This document shows positions 34,816-45,997 of a stretch of 64,000 nt of DNA, piece by piece (the first letter of the stretch is position 1; each line of letters opens with the position of its first letter). The position numbers were made by a program, and so were the translations under genes. The notes below the pieces were generated by a model that was not told the DNA's origin, did no database searches, and was given only the letters and a program-made list of their open reading frames with translations. The stretch is from Eubacterium sp. 14-2 (GTDB lineage Bacteria > Bacillota > Clostridia > Lachnospirales > Lachnospiraceae). Where the stretch lies: contig NZ_KE159568.1 of the NCBI RefSeq assembly GCF_000403845.2, positions 773,163 through 837,162 on the forward strand. Reading direction: 5' to 3'.

Positions 34816-35727
34816 TTAAAATTCCCCTGTAAACCTGACCTCCGGCTCCAGACGCACACCGGACTGTGCTTCCACCCTGTCCTGCACATCCCGGATTAAC
34901 TGACGGATATCTCCGGCTGTTGCCTGATCCCGGTTGATGACAAATCCGCAATGCTTTTCCGACACCTGGGCGCCTCCTACCTGATAGCCCCGAAGTCCTG
35001 CATCCTGAATGAGTTTTCCGGCAAAATATCCTTCCGGCCGCTTAAAGGTGCTTCCTGCGCTGGGATATTCCAGAGGCTGTTTCCCGGTTCTCTGTGCTCT
35101 CAGCTCTTCCATCCGCTGCCGGATGGCCTCCTCATCTCCCTTTTGCAGCCTTAACTCTGCCTCCAGTACAATATAGCGGTTTTCCGGAATACAGCTGTGG
35201 CGGTATCCAAGGTCCAGTTCCTGCAGTTCCAGGGTCTTTTCCTCCCCCTCTTCTGTGAGAACGGTCACCCTTTCCAGAATCTGTTTCATTTCACCCCCAT
35301 AGGCGCCGGCGTTCATAACCACCGCACCGCCCATGCTGCCGGGAATTCCTGATGCAAATTCCATACCGGTCAGTCCCTGCCGGGCTGCCTGCCAGGCCAC
35401 AGCCGACAGCAGAGCCCCGGCTTCTGCCCGAACCAGAGTCCCTTCCAGGGTAACAGTTTCCGCCATCTTTCCCAGCTCTATCACCAGTCCGCGGATCCCT
35501 CTGTCTCCCACCAGCAGATTGCTGCCGTTGCCCTTCACCATCCAGGGGATTTCAAACTGTCTGCACAGTGCAAGCACAGGCCGGATCTGCTGCCCTGTGG
35601 GACGCACATAATAATCTGCAGGGCCGCCCACCCGAAAGGTAATGTGCCTGCTCATGGGCTCCTGTATGAAGCACTGTTCCTCGCCCAGTATCTTTCGTAA
35701 CTGTTCTGCAAAAATCTCATTCAACAT
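34816..35727 (-). CDS. murB: UDP-N-acetylenolpyruvoylglucosamine reductase MurB
   Basis: FAD enzyme (303 aa) making UDP-MurNAc for peptidoglycan. Visible segments: FRVGGPADYYVRP near 31-43, the FAD loop GNGSNLLV near 66, GIPGSMGGAVVMNAGAYGGE near 124-143, and YPSAGSTFKRP near 220, where the Ser is the catalytic acid of type II MurB. The final Glu region is PEVRF. Its ATG abuts the stop of the aminopeptidase gene, so translation is coupled. Confidence 0.96.
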   Translation of the reverse strand: MLNEIFAEQLRKILGEEQCFIQEPMSRHITFRVGGPADYYVRPTGQQIRPVLALCRQFEIPWMVKGNGSNLLVGDRGIRGLVIELGKMAETVTLEGTLVRAEAGALLSAVAWQAARQGLTGMEFASGIPGSMGGAVVMNAGAYGGEMKQILERVTVLTEEGEEKTLELQELDLGYRHSCIPENRYIVLEAELRLQKGDEEAIRQRMEELRAQRTGKQPLEYPSAGSTFKRPEGYFAGKLIQDAGLRGYQVGGAQVSEKHCGFVINRDQATAGDIRQLIRDVQDRVEAQSGVRLEPEVRFTGEF

Positions 35728-37122
35728 TTATGCCTCTTTCAAAAACGCTGTATAGCCTCGTTTTGCCTCATATAAATCCACTTTGCTGATGATTTCCCAG
35801 GGAGCGTGCATATTCAGCACCGCCACGCCGCTGTCAATCACAGACATATTGTAATTTGCCAGAATATAGGCAATGGTTCCGCCGCCTCCCTGGTCTACTT
35901 TTCCAAGTTCTGAGGTCTGGAAGGATACGTCGTTGTCATCCATGATTTTCCGCAGCTTCGCCATATATTCGGGATTGGCGTCATTGGAGCCGCCTTTTCC
36001 TCTGGAACCTGTGTATTTGTTGAATACCAGACCGTTTCCAAAATATGCGCAGTTTTTCTTTTCCATTACAGATGCATACAGAGGGTCGAAAGCCGCACTC
36101 ACATCGGAGGAAAGGACTTTGGAACTGCTCATGGCCCGGTTAAAGATAATCTGGTCATAACCGCCCATTTTATTCATGATTTCCGCCACTGTATAGGCAA
36201 AAAACTGAGACTGCATACCAGTAGCTCCCACGCTTCCGATTTCTTCTTTATCCACCAGCAGGCAGACTCCTGTTTTTTCACATACGCCTGCTTCCAGAAG
36301 GGCTGCAAAGGAAGGATATGCACACACTCTGTCATCATGGCCGTATCCCATAATCATGCTGCGGTCAAAACCGTAATCTCTGGCTTTTCCGGCCGGAACC
36401 ACTTCAATTTCCGCTGACAGGAAATCATCTTCTTCTATATTATACTGTTCTTTCAGAATATTCAGTACATTTGCCTTGACAGTTTCTTTGGCTTTTTCCT
36501 TATCTTCTTCTTTTTCAAAGGGAATACTGCCCACCAGCACATCCAGATTTTCCCCTTCTATGACTTTGGCAGCTTTTTTCTCAAGCTGGTCTGCGGCCAG
36601 ATGAATCAAAAGGTCGCTGACGCCGAATACGGGATCTTCGTCTTTTTCTCCCACATTGACGTTTACTTTTGTGCCGTCTTTTTTCACAATCACTCCATGA
36701 AGGGCCAGGGGCAGAGCCACCCACTGATACTTTTTCACGCCTCCATAGTAATGGGTATCCAGAAGGGCCAGCTCCGTATCTTCATAAAGGGGTACCTGTT
36801 TTAAATCCAGTCTCGGCGAGTCAATATGAGCTCCCAGGATATTCATGCCCTGTTCCAGAGGCTGTTTTCCGATGACGAACAGCGCCAGCAGTTTACCCAT
36901 ATTTTCCGCATATATTCTGTCCCCGGTTTTGATGGTTCTGCCGGAAGCCAGGATATCCTTTAAATCTTCAAATCCGGCGGCTCTGGCCTGAGCCACCAGC
37001 TCCGTCACGCATTCCCGTTCTGTTTTACAGTCTGAAATGAATTTTCTGTACTGCTCTCCGAAAGCAAATACTGCTTCCCGTTCCCCTTCCGGGTATTTTT
37101 TCCATGCATTCTTTCTTTCCAT
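35728..37122 (-). CDS. M18-family aspartyl-type aminopeptidase
   Basis: A 464-residue dinuclear metallopeptidase. Metal and catalytic residues are in GAHIDSPR near 97, LVDKEEIGSVGATGMQS near 298 and NMHAPWE near 438, with the long zinc-binding insert between. M18 enzymes release N-terminal residues (often acidic, Leu or Lys depending on member) and form dodecamers in the cytosol. The start at 37122 has AGGAGG nine bases upstream; the longer frame has no signal. It lies between hprK and murB. Confidence 0.9.
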   Translation of the reverse strand: MERKNAWKKYPEGEREAVFAFGEQYRKFISDCKTERECVTELVAQARAAGFEDLKDILASGRTIKTGDRIYAENMGKLLALFVIGKQPLEQGMNILGAHIDSPRLDLKQVPLYEDTELALLDTHYYGGVKKYQWVALPLALHGVIVKKDGTKVNVNVGEKDEDPVFGVSDLLIHLAADQLEKKAAKVIEGENLDVLVGSIPFEKEEDKEKAKETVKANVLNILKEQYNIEEDDFLSAEIEVVPAGKARDYGFDRSMIMGYGHDDRVCAYPSFAALLEAGVCEKTGVCLLVDKEEIGSVGATGMQSQFFAYTVAEIMNKMGGYDQIIFNRAMSSSKVLSSDVSAAFDPLYASVMEKKNCAYFGNGLVFNKYTGSRGKGGSNDANPEYMAKLRKIMDDNDVSFQTSELGKVDQGGGGTIAYILANYNMSVIDSGVAVLNMHAPWEIISKVDLYEAKRGYTAFLKEA

Positions 37123-37176
37123 TGATAATTTCCTCCTGTTCATTCTGATTATTCCCATAACGGGTGGTTTTCTGAA

Positions 37177-38121
37177 TCAGTCCTCTTCTTCCTCTTCATC
37201 TGATTTCTGCAGATTCTCCTGCACCCGGCGATACAGTTCTTTCGCCGCATTATAGCCCATTTTCTTCTGTCTGTGGTTTACCGCCGCAGATTCGCAGATA
37301 ACCGCCAGGTTACGTCCGGGGCGGATGGGCAGTGAATGGCATACTACCTTGTTGCCGAGAAATTCCGTGTATTCTTCTTCCAGGCCCAGACGGTCGTACT
37401 CATTTTCTTTCTTCCAGTCTTCCAGTTTAATCACCAGATCTATATTCTGCTTTTCTTTCACACATTCCACACCGAACAGGGTCTTGACGTCAATAATGCC
37501 CACCCCCCGCAGCTCGATGAAATACCGGGTAATATCCGGCGCCGTTCCCACCAGCGTATGCTTATTGATTTTGCGGATTTCCACCACGTCGTCACTGACC
37601 AGACGATGGCCTCTGCGAATCAGCTCCAGGGCAGCTTCACTTTTTCCGATGCCGCTCTCTCCCATAATCAGCAGTCCTTCTCCGTATACGTCCACCAGCA
37701 CTCCATGGATGGAGATACAGGGCGCCAGCGCTTCTCCCAGATAGTAAATCAGCTCTGCCATAAATGCAGACGTACCGTAATCTGTGGAAAGCACCGGAGT
37801 GTCATATTCTGTTGCAATCTTAAGAAGATCTCCATCCGGCTCCAGGTTCCGGCTGAAAATCACGCAGGGTACGCTGTGGGAGAAAAATTTGCGATACAGA
37901 TCCAGTTTTTCTTCCCGGTCCAGCTTCTGCATATAGGTGTGCTCCACCATTCCCACAATCTCAACTCTGCTCTTTTCAAAATAATCGAAATATCCTGCTA
38001 ACTGCAATGCCGGCCGGTTTACTTCAGCGGTTGTTACCTTGCGGTTCTTAATGTCCACCTCTGGATTCAGTATCTTCAGATTCATTTTTTCCACTATCTT
38101 TTTCACGCTTACACCGTTCAT
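37177..38121 (-). CDS. hprK: HPr kinase/phosphorylase
   Basis: Bifunctional kinase/phosphorylase (314 aa) that controls Ser46 phosphorylation of HPr and Crh in response to carbon status. The P-loop is GESGIGKSEAALELI near 153-167, followed by LVSDDVVEI near 174, and the HprK signature IELRGVGIIDVKTLFG near 202-217. The C-terminal acidic tail is EEEEED. Of two adjacent ATGs I take the second (38121), five bases after AAGGAG. It is the first gene of the operon and its likely target, the Crh-like protein, is encoded four genes later. Confidence 0.95.
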   Translation of the reverse strand: MNGVSVKKIVEKMNLKILNPEVDIKNRKVTTAEVNRPALQLAGYFDYFEKSRVEIVGMVEHTYMQKLDREEKLDLYRKFFSHSVPCVIFSRNLEPDGDLLKIATEYDTPVLSTDYGTSAFMAELIYYLGEALAPCISIHGVLVDVYGEGLLIMGESGIGKSEAALELIRRGHRLVSDDVVEIRKINKHTLVGTAPDITRYFIELRGVGIIDVKTLFGVECVKEKQNIDLVIKLEDWKKENEYDRLGLEEEYTEFLGNKVVCHSLPIRPGRNLAVICESAAVNHRQKKMGYNAAKELYRRVQENLQKSDEEEEED

Positions 38122-38190
38122 CATATCTCCTTTTCTCCGGTTCCTCCGGCAGTAAATGATTTCACTTTACAGGCTGAACTCTGTACGGAT

Positions 38191-38219
38191 ATTTTATCAC
38201 AGATGATGTGCTCCTTCAA
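38191..38219 (-). promoter_or_regulatory. Promoter of the hprK operon
   Basis: TTGAAG at 38214-38219, a 17-base spacer and TAAAAT at 38191-38196 on the minus strand, 70 bases upstream of hprK. Confidence 0.75.
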
Positions 38220-38263
38220 CCGACAGCCGGCCGGTCCATGTTTTTCTTCTGCCAAAAGGAACT

Positions 38264-40150
38264 TCATGCTTCCGTGTGAACATTTTTTTCCGCAGAACGG
38301 AAAAACTGATAAACTGCCCTGGCTGCCTGCTGATTCATAGAGGGAATTTCTGCCAGGGTTTCCACATCTGCTTCCCGAATGGCTTCCAGTGACTGAAATG
38401 CCTTCATCAGGGCCTTTCTTCTGGCCGCACCAATTCCCGGAATATCATCCAGGACGGAATGTACCTGTTCCCTGCTTCTCAGGGACCGGTGATATTCAAT
38501 GGCAAACCGATGAGCCTCATCCTGGATTCTGGTAATCAGCTTAAATCCTTCTCCATGCCTGTCAATGGGAATCTCCTTATTCTGATAGTATAACCCACGG
38601 GTACGGTGATTATCATCTTTTACCATTCCGCAGACGGGAATCTGCAGTTTCAGTTCCTCTAACACCTTCAGGGCCACATTTACCTGCCCTTTTCCACCGT
38701 CCATCATAATCAAATCCGGAAACCGGGTAAAACTGCCGTAATCATTTTCCAGCGCCCGCTCTTTCATTTCTTCCTGTTCTTTCATCCCATGGGAAAACCG
38801 TCTTGTGAGCACTTCGTACATGGAGGCGTAATCATCCGGCCCTGTGACGGTACGCAGTTTGAACTTCCGGTAATCACTTCGTTTTGGCTTTCCTTTTTCA
38901 TAGACCACCATGGAACCTACTGTCTCAAATCCATTGATGTTGGAAATGTCAAAGGCCTCCACCCGTTTCAGTTCTTCCAGATCCAGCAGTTTCCCGATTT
39001 CCTTCAACGCGCCGATGGTCCTGCCCTCTTCCCGCCTGATTTTCTCCTTATCCTGCGACAGCACCATGGATGCATTCTGAGCCGCCAGTTCCACCAGCTT
39101 TTCCTTCATGCCTTTTTTGGGAACCCGAAGGGAAACTTTCTGCCCCCGCTTCTGGGTCAGCCATTCCTCTATGACTTTCGCCTCTTCTATTTCTTCCTGA
39201 ATCATCAGCTCTCCCGGAATAAAGGGGGTTCCGGCGTAAAACTGTTTCAGAAATGTGGCCAGTACCTGAGGCCTGGTGTCCTCGCTGCCGATATTTACAT
39301 GAAAATGGTCTCTTCCAATCAGTTTCCCTTCCCGTACAAAAAACACCTGAACCACTGCATCTTCTCCGTCCGAAGCCATGGCAATAATGTCTTTGTCTTC
39401 TCCGTCCGAGCTGGTAATCTTCTGTTTCTGGGCAATCTGTTTCACCGCTTTTAAAAGCTCCCGATACTCAATAGCTTTTTCAAAATTCATATTTTCAGAA
39501 GCCGCCTCCATCTTTGCTTCCAGCTCTTTCAGTACCGGCTGGTAATTTCCATTGAGAAATTCCATGACGCGGTGTATCTGTTCCCGGTATTTTTCCCTGC
39601 TCACCTCTCCCTGACAGGGCGCCATGCACTGATGAATATGATAATTCAGACAGGGCCTTTCTTTTCCGATGTCCTTTGGCAGGGAACGGCTGCAGGTACG
39701 CAGAGAATATATCTTCTGAATCAGTTCAATGGTATCTTTTACAGCGCCTGCACTGGTATACGGCCCGAAATACCGGGATTTATCTTTTTTCATCTGACGT
39801 GAAAAGAGGACTCTGGGAAAATCCTCTCCCAGCGTCACTCTGATATAAGGGTATGTTTTGTCATCCCTCAGCATGGTATTATATTTCGGCCGATGTTCTT
39901 TGATAAGATTGCACTCCAGAATCAGGGCTTCCAGCTCGGAATCGGTGATGATATATTCAAACCGCTCAATCTGTCTTACCATCTGCTCCTTTTTCAGTCC
40001 CTCATTGTGACTGGGACGGAAATACTGGCGCACCCGATTCCGCAGGCTGACTGCCTTTCCAATATAAATAATCGCATCTTTCGCATCGTGCATAATGTAC
40101 ACTCCCGGTTTCTGAGGGAGTTTTTTCAGTTCTTCCTGAATATCAAACAT
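38264..40150 (-). CDS. uvrC: Excinuclease ABC subunit C
   Basis: Nucleotide-excision-repair endonuclease (628 aa). A GIY-YIG domain for the 3' cut lies near 12-95 ([19 protein letters not shown]), a UVR motif contacting UvrB near 205-240, an RNase H-like domain for the 5' cut near 375-540 with [26 protein letters not shown] segment, and a helix-hairpin-helix pair at the C-terminus (about 565-620). The start overlaps the ftsH stop by one base, so the two genes are cotranscribed. Confidence 0.96.
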   Translation of the reverse strand: MFDIQEELKKLPQKPGVYIMHDAKDAIIYIGKAVSLRNRVRQYFRPSHNEGLKKEQMVRQIERFEYIITDSELEALILECNLIKEHRPKYNTMLRDDKTYPYIRVTLGEDFPRVLFSRQMKKDKSRYFGPYTSAGAVKDTIELIQKIYSLRTCSRSLPKDIGKERPCLNYHIHQCMAPCQGEVSREKYREQIHRVMEFLNGNYQPVLKELEAKMEAASENMNFEKAIEYRELLKAVKQIAQKQKITSSDGEDKDIIAMASDGEDAVVQVFFVREGKLIGRDHFHVNIGSEDTRPQVLATFLKQFYAGTPFIPGELMIQEEIEEAKVIEEWLTQKRGQKVSLRVPKKGMKEKLVELAAQNASMVLSQDKEKIRREEGRTIGALKEIGKLLDLEELKRVEAFDISNINGFETVGSMVVYEKGKPKRSDYRKFKLRTVTGPDDYASMYEVLTRRFSHGMKEQEEMKERALENDYGSFTRFPDLIMMDGGKGQVNVALKVLEELKLQIPVCGMVKDDNHRTRGLYYQNKEIPIDRHGEGFKLITRIQDEAHRFAIEYHRSLRSREQVHSVLDDIPGIGAARRKALMKAFQSLEAIREADVETLAEIPSMNQQAARAVYQFFRSAEKNVHTEA

Positions 40151-43140
40151 TATTTCAATCCCTTTAAGAGTTTATCCAGATAATCCTCTCCATCCCCGGA
40201 GTCATCCTGTACTTCTTCCTGCTGTCCCAAATCCTCCGTCTGAGGGGAAACCTCTTTCCCTTTCCCGGAAATTCCTTTTTTTACAGGGAAAAATCCCCAT
40301 TCTTCCGGTGTGTCCGGTTCTGCCCCAAAGGCCTTTTTCACAGCTTCTTCCAATACAGGGGGTCTGCTTTCCTGCCCCACTGTTTCTTCAGAAACAGATG
40401 GTCTTTCTTCCTGTTTTACCTTTTCTTCAAAAGCAGAGGACTGCTCTGTTTCTGCAGCGGTCTGTTCCGGCTCCATATCTGCTTCCTGCTTTGCAGCCTT
40501 TTTCTCCTCATGCTTTTTCCGCAGAGAGACAATGGCCGAATTCTCAGGAATCTCCATATTCACCAGCAGTTTGTCTTCCGAATCCGGTTCCTGTAATCCG
40601 TTCACCACCACAGGGATAATCTGTATTTCTTCTTCCCCATGTTCTGCCAGCTCTCCGGGAAGATCTTCTCCTTCCAGCGTATTCACCTCCAGAGTATTGA
40701 CTTCCAAAAGCATATCTTCCGGTATGTCATCCTCCTGAACCAGTTCTTCTCCGCCTTCCAGTATTCTGGCTTCCAGCAGTTCTGCCGTGCTTAAGGTGTT
40801 TACTTCCAGAACGGGTTCTTCATCCGGAGTATTGACGGACAGAAAAATCTCCGGTTCCGGCTCTTTCTGTTCCACAGCAGTTATCTTCTGTTCCTCCGGC
40901 TCCTCTGTGATACTGTTCTGCTCTTTCTCTTCTTCCGGTTCTTCTGTGATATTCCCCTGGTCTTCTTTTTCTGCTTCTCCCGGAATCTGTTCCGGTATCT
41001 TTTCCTCCGGGGTTTCCGGTTCCGAAACAGCACTCTCTGATTCTTCCGCCGCTTCCTCTTTTTCCGGCTCTTCGGAAATCTGTTCCGGTTTCTTTTCTTC
41101 CGGCATCTCCGGTTCCCCAAAATCCTGCTCTGGTTTTTCCAGGGCCTTTTTATCCAAAACCGCCTGTTCTGCCTCTTTGGATAAAACCTTTTCTTCCGGT
41201 TTTGCAAACTCCCATTTACGGGTTTCCTCTGCCTTAAATTTTTCGGCCGCTTTTTCTGCCTCCGTTTTTTCTTCCGGCTCCGGAATTCCCTTCAGTTCAC
41301 GGAAAATCTTCATAAACTCTTTTCCGGTAATTGTCTCGTGCTCATAGAGGTACTGGGCAATTTCATCCAGAATGCTTCTGTTTTCCTGAAGAAGGCGCAC
41401 TGCCTCGTCGTAGCTTTCTTTCAGGATCTTCATAACCTCCTGGTCAATCTGGGCTGCTGTTTCTTCTCCGCAGTTCAGGCTTGCCCTTCCATCCAGATAC
41501 TGGCTCTCAACCGTTACCAGCCCCATAAGGCCGAACCGTTCTGACATACCGTACTGGGTCACCATGGATCTCGCAATCTTGGTGGCCTGCTCTATATCAT
41601 TGGACGCTCCGGTGGTAACAGAATCAAATACGATCTCCTCTGCAGCCCGGCCGCCCATATAGGTAACGAGATGGGCTACCAGTTCGTTTTTGGTCATCAG
41701 GAATTTTTCTTCCTCCGGCACCTGCATGGTATAGCCCAGCGCTCCCATGGTTCTGGGCACAATGGTGATTTTCTGAACAGGCTCCGCATCTTTCTGCAGT
41801 GCGGTTACCAGCGCGTGGCCCACTTCGTGATATGCAACCATCTTCTTCTCTTTCGGTCCCATAATCCGGTCTTTTTTCTCTTTTCCGGCAATGACCACTT
41901 CCACAGATTCAAATAAATCTCCCTGATTTACATATTTTCTGCCCTGTTTTACAGCATTGATGGCCGCTTCGTTTATCATATTGGCCAAATCCGAGCCTAC
42001 TGCCCCGGAGGTTGCCAGCGCAATGGCATCCAAATCCACCGAGTCATCCAAAAGCACGTTTTTGGCGTGTACTTTCAGAGTTTCCACTCTTCCTTTCAGA
42101 TCCGGTTTGTCCACAATGATTCTGCGGTCAAAACGTCCCGGACGCAGCAAAGCCTTATCCAGCACTTCCGGACGGTTGGTGGCTGCCAGAATCAGAAGTC
42201 CCTTGGAGGTATCAAAACCGTCCATCTCCGCCAGAAGCTGATTCAGGGTCTGCTCCCGCTCATCGTTGCCGCCGTATCTGGTATCCCGGCTCTTGCCGAT
42301 GGCGTCAATCTCATCAATAAAAATAATACAGGGCGCCTGTTTCTGGGCTTCCTTAAACAAATCACGGACACGGGAAGCGCCCACGCCCACAAACATTTCC
42401 ACAAAATCCGAGCCTGCCAGTGAAAAGAAAGGCACTTTCGCCTCTCCGGCCACTGCCTTGGCAAGAAGGGTTTTACCGGTTCCCGGAGGGCCCACCAGCA
42501 ATGCTCCTTTGGGAAGTTTTGCCCCGATATCCGTATATTTCTTGGGATTATGAAGGAAATCCACCACTTCCTGCAGGGATTCCTTGGCCTCATCCTGTCC
42601 CGCCACATCTTTAAAGGTTACGCCTGTGGATTTCTCCACATAGACTTTCGCGGTGCTCTTTCCTACCCCCATCATTCCGCCGCCTCCCATTTTGCGGAAA
42701 ATCAGAAAATAGAGAAGAATCCATACCAGCACCAGCGGAAGAATATAACTTACCATATTCCACATAATGGCCGTGGAAACATCTTCCACCGTTCCGCCGA
42801 ATTTCACGTCATGCTCTTTCAGCAGAGGCAGAAGGGTCTCATCATTCAGTTCTGCTGTGTAATAGGTAATCCGGTATAAACGGTTTTCCTCTTTGGGCGT
42901 AATATTAATCCGGCTGGAGGTAAAAGTCACCGACTCCACCTTATCCTGCTCCACCATATCTATAAATTCCGAATATGTGACTTCTTTGTTGGTGGCATCT
43001 TTGGCGCAGCTGTTCAGCAGGCTGGTCAGAAAAAGCACCAGCAGCGCTGCCAGAATAAAGACCATAATGGTCATTCCGTTTTTATTGTTGCCGCCATTGT
43101 TATTTCCACCTTTGTTATTATTATTTCCTTTGTTTTCCAT
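40150..43140 (-). CDS. ftsH: ATP-dependent zinc metalloprotease FtsH with a long acidic C-terminal tail
   Basis: Membrane AAA protease. An Asn/Gly-rich start (1-22) precedes two membrane helices (about 23-44 and 130-147). The AAA domain has GPPGTGKT near 218 and [11 protein letters not shown] near 271; the protease zinc site is HEVGH near 437, with a distal acidic ligand near 512. The catalytic protein ends near residue 620. A further tail of about 370 residues, rich in Glu and Pro and with short repeats such as LEVNTL (three copies), is far beyond the usual 600-650 aa length and is probably disordered. Its own promoter lies divergent from pyrG. Confidence 0.95.
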   Translation of the reverse strand: MENKGNNNNKGGNNNGGNNKNGMTIMVFILAALLVLFLTSLLNSCAKDATNKEVTYSEFIDMVEQDKVESVTFTSSRINITPKEENRLYRITYYTAELNDETLLPLLKEHDVKFGGTVEDVSTAIMWNMVSYILPLVLVWILLYFLIFRKMGGGGMMGVGKSTAKVYVEKSTGVTFKDVAGQDEAKESLQEVVDFLHNPKKYTDIGAKLPKGALLVGPPGTGKTLLAKAVAGEAKVPFFSLAGSDFVEMFVGVGASRVRDLFKEAQKQAPCIIFIDEIDAIGKSRDTRYGGNDEREQTLNQLLAEMDGFDTSKGLLILAATNRPEVLDKALLRPGRFDRRIIVDKPDLKGRVETLKVHAKNVLLDDSVDLDAIALATSGAVGSDLANMINEAAINAVKQGRKYVNQGDLFESVEVVIAGKEKKDRIMGPKEKKMVAYHEVGHALVTALQKDAEPVQKITIVPRTMGALGYTMQVPEEEKFLMTKNELVAHLVTYMGGRAAEEIVFDSVTTGASNDIEQATKIARSMVTQYGMSERFGLMGLVTVESQYLDGRASLNCGEETAAQIDQEVMKILKESYDEAVRLLQENRSILDEIAQYLYEHETITGKEFMKIFRELKGIPEPEEKTEAEKAAEKFKAEETRKWEFAKPEEKVLSKEAEQAVLDKKALEKPEQDFGEPEMPEEKKPEQISEEPEKEEAAEESESAVSEPETPEEKIPEQIPGEAEKEDQGNITEEPEEEKEQNSITEEPEEQKITAVEQKEPEPEIFLSVNTPDEEPVLEVNTLSTAELLEARILEGGEELVQEDDIPEDMLLEVNTLEVNTLEGEDLPGELAEHGEEEIQIIPVVVNGLQEPDSEDKLLVNMEIPENSAIVSLRKKHEEKKAAKQEADMEPEQTAAETEQSSAFEEKVKQEERPSVSEETVGQESRPPVLEEAVKKAFGAEPDTPEEWGFFPVKKGISGKGKEVSPQTEDLGQQEEVQDDSGDGEDYLDKLLKGLK

Positions 43141-43187
43141 CTATTTCCTCCTGAGTATCGCAACAATCTGTTTCGCGACACCTCTTT

Positions 43188-43216
43188 ATTATATGTGCAT
43201 TTGCCGTGAAAATCAA
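43188..43216 (-). promoter_or_regulatory. Promoter of ftsH-uvrC
   Basis: TTGATT at 43211-43216, a 17-base spacer and TATAAT at 43188-43193 on the minus strand, 48 bases upstream of ftsH. The rest of the 348-base ftsH-pyrG gap holds a hairpin, CCGCAG/CTGCGG near 43308-43330, and a TATAAT for pyrG near 43420-43425 with a poor -35. Confidence 0.8.
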
Positions 43217-43488
43217 TACAATTCTCCTAAACTTTTCTGCACATTTCTAAAGTTTTTATAAAAAAGAATGTGCCACAGGATTCTCTGTGCACAAGGACTG
43301 TAAACCCGCAGGTTTGCAGAAACTGCGGTTTCGCGCTGTAAAAATCTGCACCGGAGAAATTTCATGTTTTTTGAGAGCCTAATTTTATAAAAGTTCTGGC
43401 TTTCTTTCTTCACAGGTTGTATAATATATTAGTTCATACAGCAGAATCAGAATTTATTAATGTTCACATATAAAAGGAGGATCTATCT

Positions 43489-45093
43489 ATGCCCGTAAAA
43501 TACGTCTTTGTCACTGGTGGAGTTGTTTCCGGTCTCGGCAAGGGAATTACCGCCGCATCTCTGGGCCGGCTGCTGAAAGCCCGTGGGTACAGAGTCACCA
43601 TGCAGAAATTTGACCCTTACATCAACATCGACCCCGGAACCATGAACCCCATTCAGCACGGCGAGGTATTTGTCACCGACGACGGTGCGGAAACAGACCT
43701 TGACCTGGGCCATTATGAGCGCTTTATTGATGAAAATTTAGGCAAAAATTCCAACGTAACCACAGGCAAGGTCTACTGGTCCGTACTCCAGAAAGAGCGC
43801 AGGGGCGACTACGGCGGCGGCACGGTTCAGGTAATCCCCCATATTACCAATGAAATCAAGAGCCGGTTCTACCGGAATTTCACCACTGAGGATACCCACA
43901 TTGCCATTATTGAGGTAGGCGGAACTGTGGGGGATATGGAAAGCCAGCCTTTCCTGGAATCTATCCGCCAGTTCCAGCATGAGGTGGGCCATGAAAATGC
44001 CATCTTAATCCATGTTACTCTGATTCCCTATATTACTGCTTCCGGGGAAATGAAAACAAAACCCACCCAGGCCAGCGTAAAGGAACTGCAGGGTATGGGT
44101 ATCCAGCCCGATATTATTGTGTGCCGCTCAGAACATCCTCTCGACCAGGCCATCAAAGACAAAATCGCATTATTCTGCAATGTGCCTGACAGCCATGTAC
44201 TCCAGAATCTGGATGTGGAATATCTGTATGAGGCCCCGCTGGCCATGGAAAAGGAAAATCTTGCCCAGGTAGCCTGCGAATGTCTCCATCTGGATTGCCC
44301 GGAACCGGATTTAAGCGACTGGATTGACATGGTGGATTCTCTTCGCAACCCTAACAAAGAGGTGGAAATTGCTCTTGTGGGAAAATATATTTCTCTTCAC
44401 GACGCCTATATTTCCGTTGTGGAAGCCCTGAAGCACGGCGGAATCGCAGAACGTGCCACGGTAAATATCAAATGGGTGGATTCCGAACTGTTAAATGAAG
44501 AGAATGCAGATCAGGTTCTGGGAAATGTCCAGGGTATCCTGGTTCCCGGCGGCTTCGGCGACCGGGGAATCGACGGTAAAATCCTGGCCTGCCAGTATGC
44601 AAGGGAACATCAGATCCCTTTCCTGGGCCTCTGCCTTGGAATGCAGCTCTCCATTGTGGAATATGCCCGCCATATCTGCGGATTACGGGACGCCCACAGC
44701 ATTGAACTGAACCCCAACACTCCTCACCCTGTAATTGCACTGATGCCGGATCAGAGCGGTGTGGAAGATATCGGCGGAACGCTGCGGCTGGGTTCCTACC
44801 CCTGTGTCCTGGACAAATCCTCCAGAGCATACCAGGTCTACGGAGCAGAGACTATCCACGAGCGTCACCGCCACCGTTATGAGGTAAACAATGATTACCG
44901 TTCTGTCCTTACGGAACACGGCATGAAGCTCTGCGGCCTTTCCCCGGACGGACGGATTGTGGAAATGGTAGAGATTCCGGACCACCCCTGGTATATTGCC
45001 ACACAGGCCCATCCGGAATTAAAATCAAGGCCCAACCGGCCTCATCCGCTGTTTAAGGGCTTCGTGGAAGCTGCCATTAAAGTAAAGCACTGA
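43489..45093 (+). CDS. pyrG: CTP synthase
   Basis: Amidotransferase (534 aa) that makes CTP from UTP, ATP and glutamine. The synthetase domain (1-265) opens with [17 protein letters not shown], and GTVGDMES near 145 is the Mg-nucleotide region. The glutaminase domain (about 290-530) has oxyanion GGFGDRG near 353, the nucleophile Cys in GLCLGMQ near 381 and the C-terminal HPE near 506. The start has AAAGGAGGATCTATCT upstream. It is transcribed alone, with a strong terminator behind it. Confidence 0.97.
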   Translation: MPVKYVFVTGGVVSGLGKGITAASLGRLLKARGYRVTMQKFDPYINIDPGTMNPIQHGEVFVTDDGAETDLDLGHYERFIDENLGKNSNVTTGKVYWSVLQKERRGDYGGGTVQVIPHITNEIKSRFYRNFTTEDTHIAIIEVGGTVGDMESQPFLESIRQFQHEVGHENAILIHVTLIPYITASGEMKTKPTQASVKELQGMGIQPDIIVCRSEHPLDQAIKDKIALFCNVPDSHVLQNLDVEYLYEAPLAMEKENLAQVACECLHLDCPEPDLSDWIDMVDSLRNPNKEVEIALVGKYISLHDAYISVVEALKHGGIAERATVNIKWVDSELLNEENADQVLGNVQGILVPGGFGDRGIDGKILACQYAREHQIPFLGLCLGMQLSIVEYARHICGLRDAHSIELNPNTPHPVIALMPDQSGVEDIGGTLRLGSYPCVLDKSSRAYQVYGAETIHERHRHRYEVNNDYRSVLTEHGMKLCGLSPDGRIVEMVEIPDHPWYIATQAHPELKSRPNRPHPLFKGFVEAAIKVKH

Positions 45094-45177
45094 CTGTATA
45101 TTCAGAACCGGCATGTTCCCGGAATGCAACAGCAGAAACAGTGCATTTTCTCTCGCGGCAGATAACAGCACAGTAAA

Positions 45178-45232
45178 AGAGAATCCCATGAAATTCAGGT
45201 TTTCAGGCCTTTGACCTCTCATGGGATTCTCT
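45178..45232. terminator. Bidirectional terminator after pyrG
   Basis: AGAGAATCCCATGA and TCATGGGATTCTCT pair perfectly around a 27-base loop and are followed by CTTTTCTTTTT on the plus strand. The gene at 45317 converges on it. Confidence 0.88.
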
Positions 45233-45316
45233 CTTTTCTTTTTACCGCACAGATATCCGGACGAAACTCTTCTGCTCATTTATCAAATGTCTTCTCCTTT
45301 AAACTGTTTTCCATTC

Positions 45317-45967
45317 TTAACTGCAGACTTTCTCTCCTAACTCCTTTAAACTTCCATACACCCCCACACAGGGATATTTTTCCAGCTCCTCTCTGGCCGT
45401 GGCTCCCGTGGTGACTCCTGCAAAATCCACGCCCGCAGCCTCCGCTGTCCTGGCGTCCACCACGCTGTCCCCCACATACAGCACCTGGTCCGATGACAGA
45501 TGAAAGGCATCCAGCGTCAGCAGCAGCCCCTCCGGATCCGGTTTGGCCGCCCTCACATCCTCTCCGCCCACAATCATGTCAATGTACTCTGCGGCATGGC
45601 ATTTGTCCAGGATTGCATCCATCCGGTAGTGGTATTTTGTAGTCACGATTCCCGTCCGTATGTTCCGGTTTTTCAGAGAACGGAGCAGGCCCAGCGTATC
45701 CGGAAACAGTTCCGTATAAGCTGTCATAACCAGATCCGCCATATCCCGGAAATATATTTCAAACAGCACTGCTTTTGCTTCCTCCTGATCCCCGGTCAGC
45801 TGCCGGTAGGTTTCTTTCAGGGAAAGTCCGACGGTTTTCCGGACTTCCTCCCTGTCAGCCAGAGGAATTCCCAGGCTTCCCAGCCCGTGATTGACGCTCG
45901 ACACAATTCCATCTGTGGAGTCTCCCAGCGTATAATCAAAATCAAAAACAACTGCCTGATATTTCAT
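45317..45967 (-). CDS. HAD-family hydrolase (phosphoglycolate-phosphatase-like)
   Basis: A 216-residue HAD phosphatase. Motif I is VFDFDYTLGDS near 8 (nucleophile Asp and acid Asp with a Tyr where many have Gly or Asn), motif II is IVTT near 108, the Lys is in AAKPDPEG near 140, and motif IV is YVGDSVVDARTAEAAG near 163. The cap is the helical C1 type. The substrate is likely a small phosphorylated metabolite such as phosphoglycolate or a pyrophosphate; sequence does not decide. It follows the peptidase gene at 45998 on the same strand. Confidence 0.88.
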   Translation of the reverse strand: MKYQAVVFDFDYTLGDSTDGIVSSVNHGLGSLGIPLADREEVRKTVGLSLKETYRQLTGDQEEAKAVLFEIYFRDMADLVMTAYTELFPDTLGLLRSLKNRNIRTGIVTTKYHYRMDAILDKCHAAEYIDMIVGGEDVRAAKPDPEGLLLTLDAFHLSSDQVLYVGDSVVDARTAEAAGVDFAGVTTGATAREELEKYPCVGVYGSLKELGEKVCS

Positions 45968-45997
45968 ACTTTTCTTTCCTTTCCTGTGTTCTGTGGT

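Noticed and set aside
40787..41347. A Ser-rich plus-strand frame opposite the FtsH tail
   Set aside because: It is the complement of the Glu-rich tail codons; FtsH coding is continuous and in frame.
43260..43345. Further copy of the palindromic repeat upstream of pyrG
   Set aside because: It has AAAAAAGAATGTGCC and a CCGCAG/CTGCGG hairpin, but lacks the arms and the CGTTAGCGTGA core.
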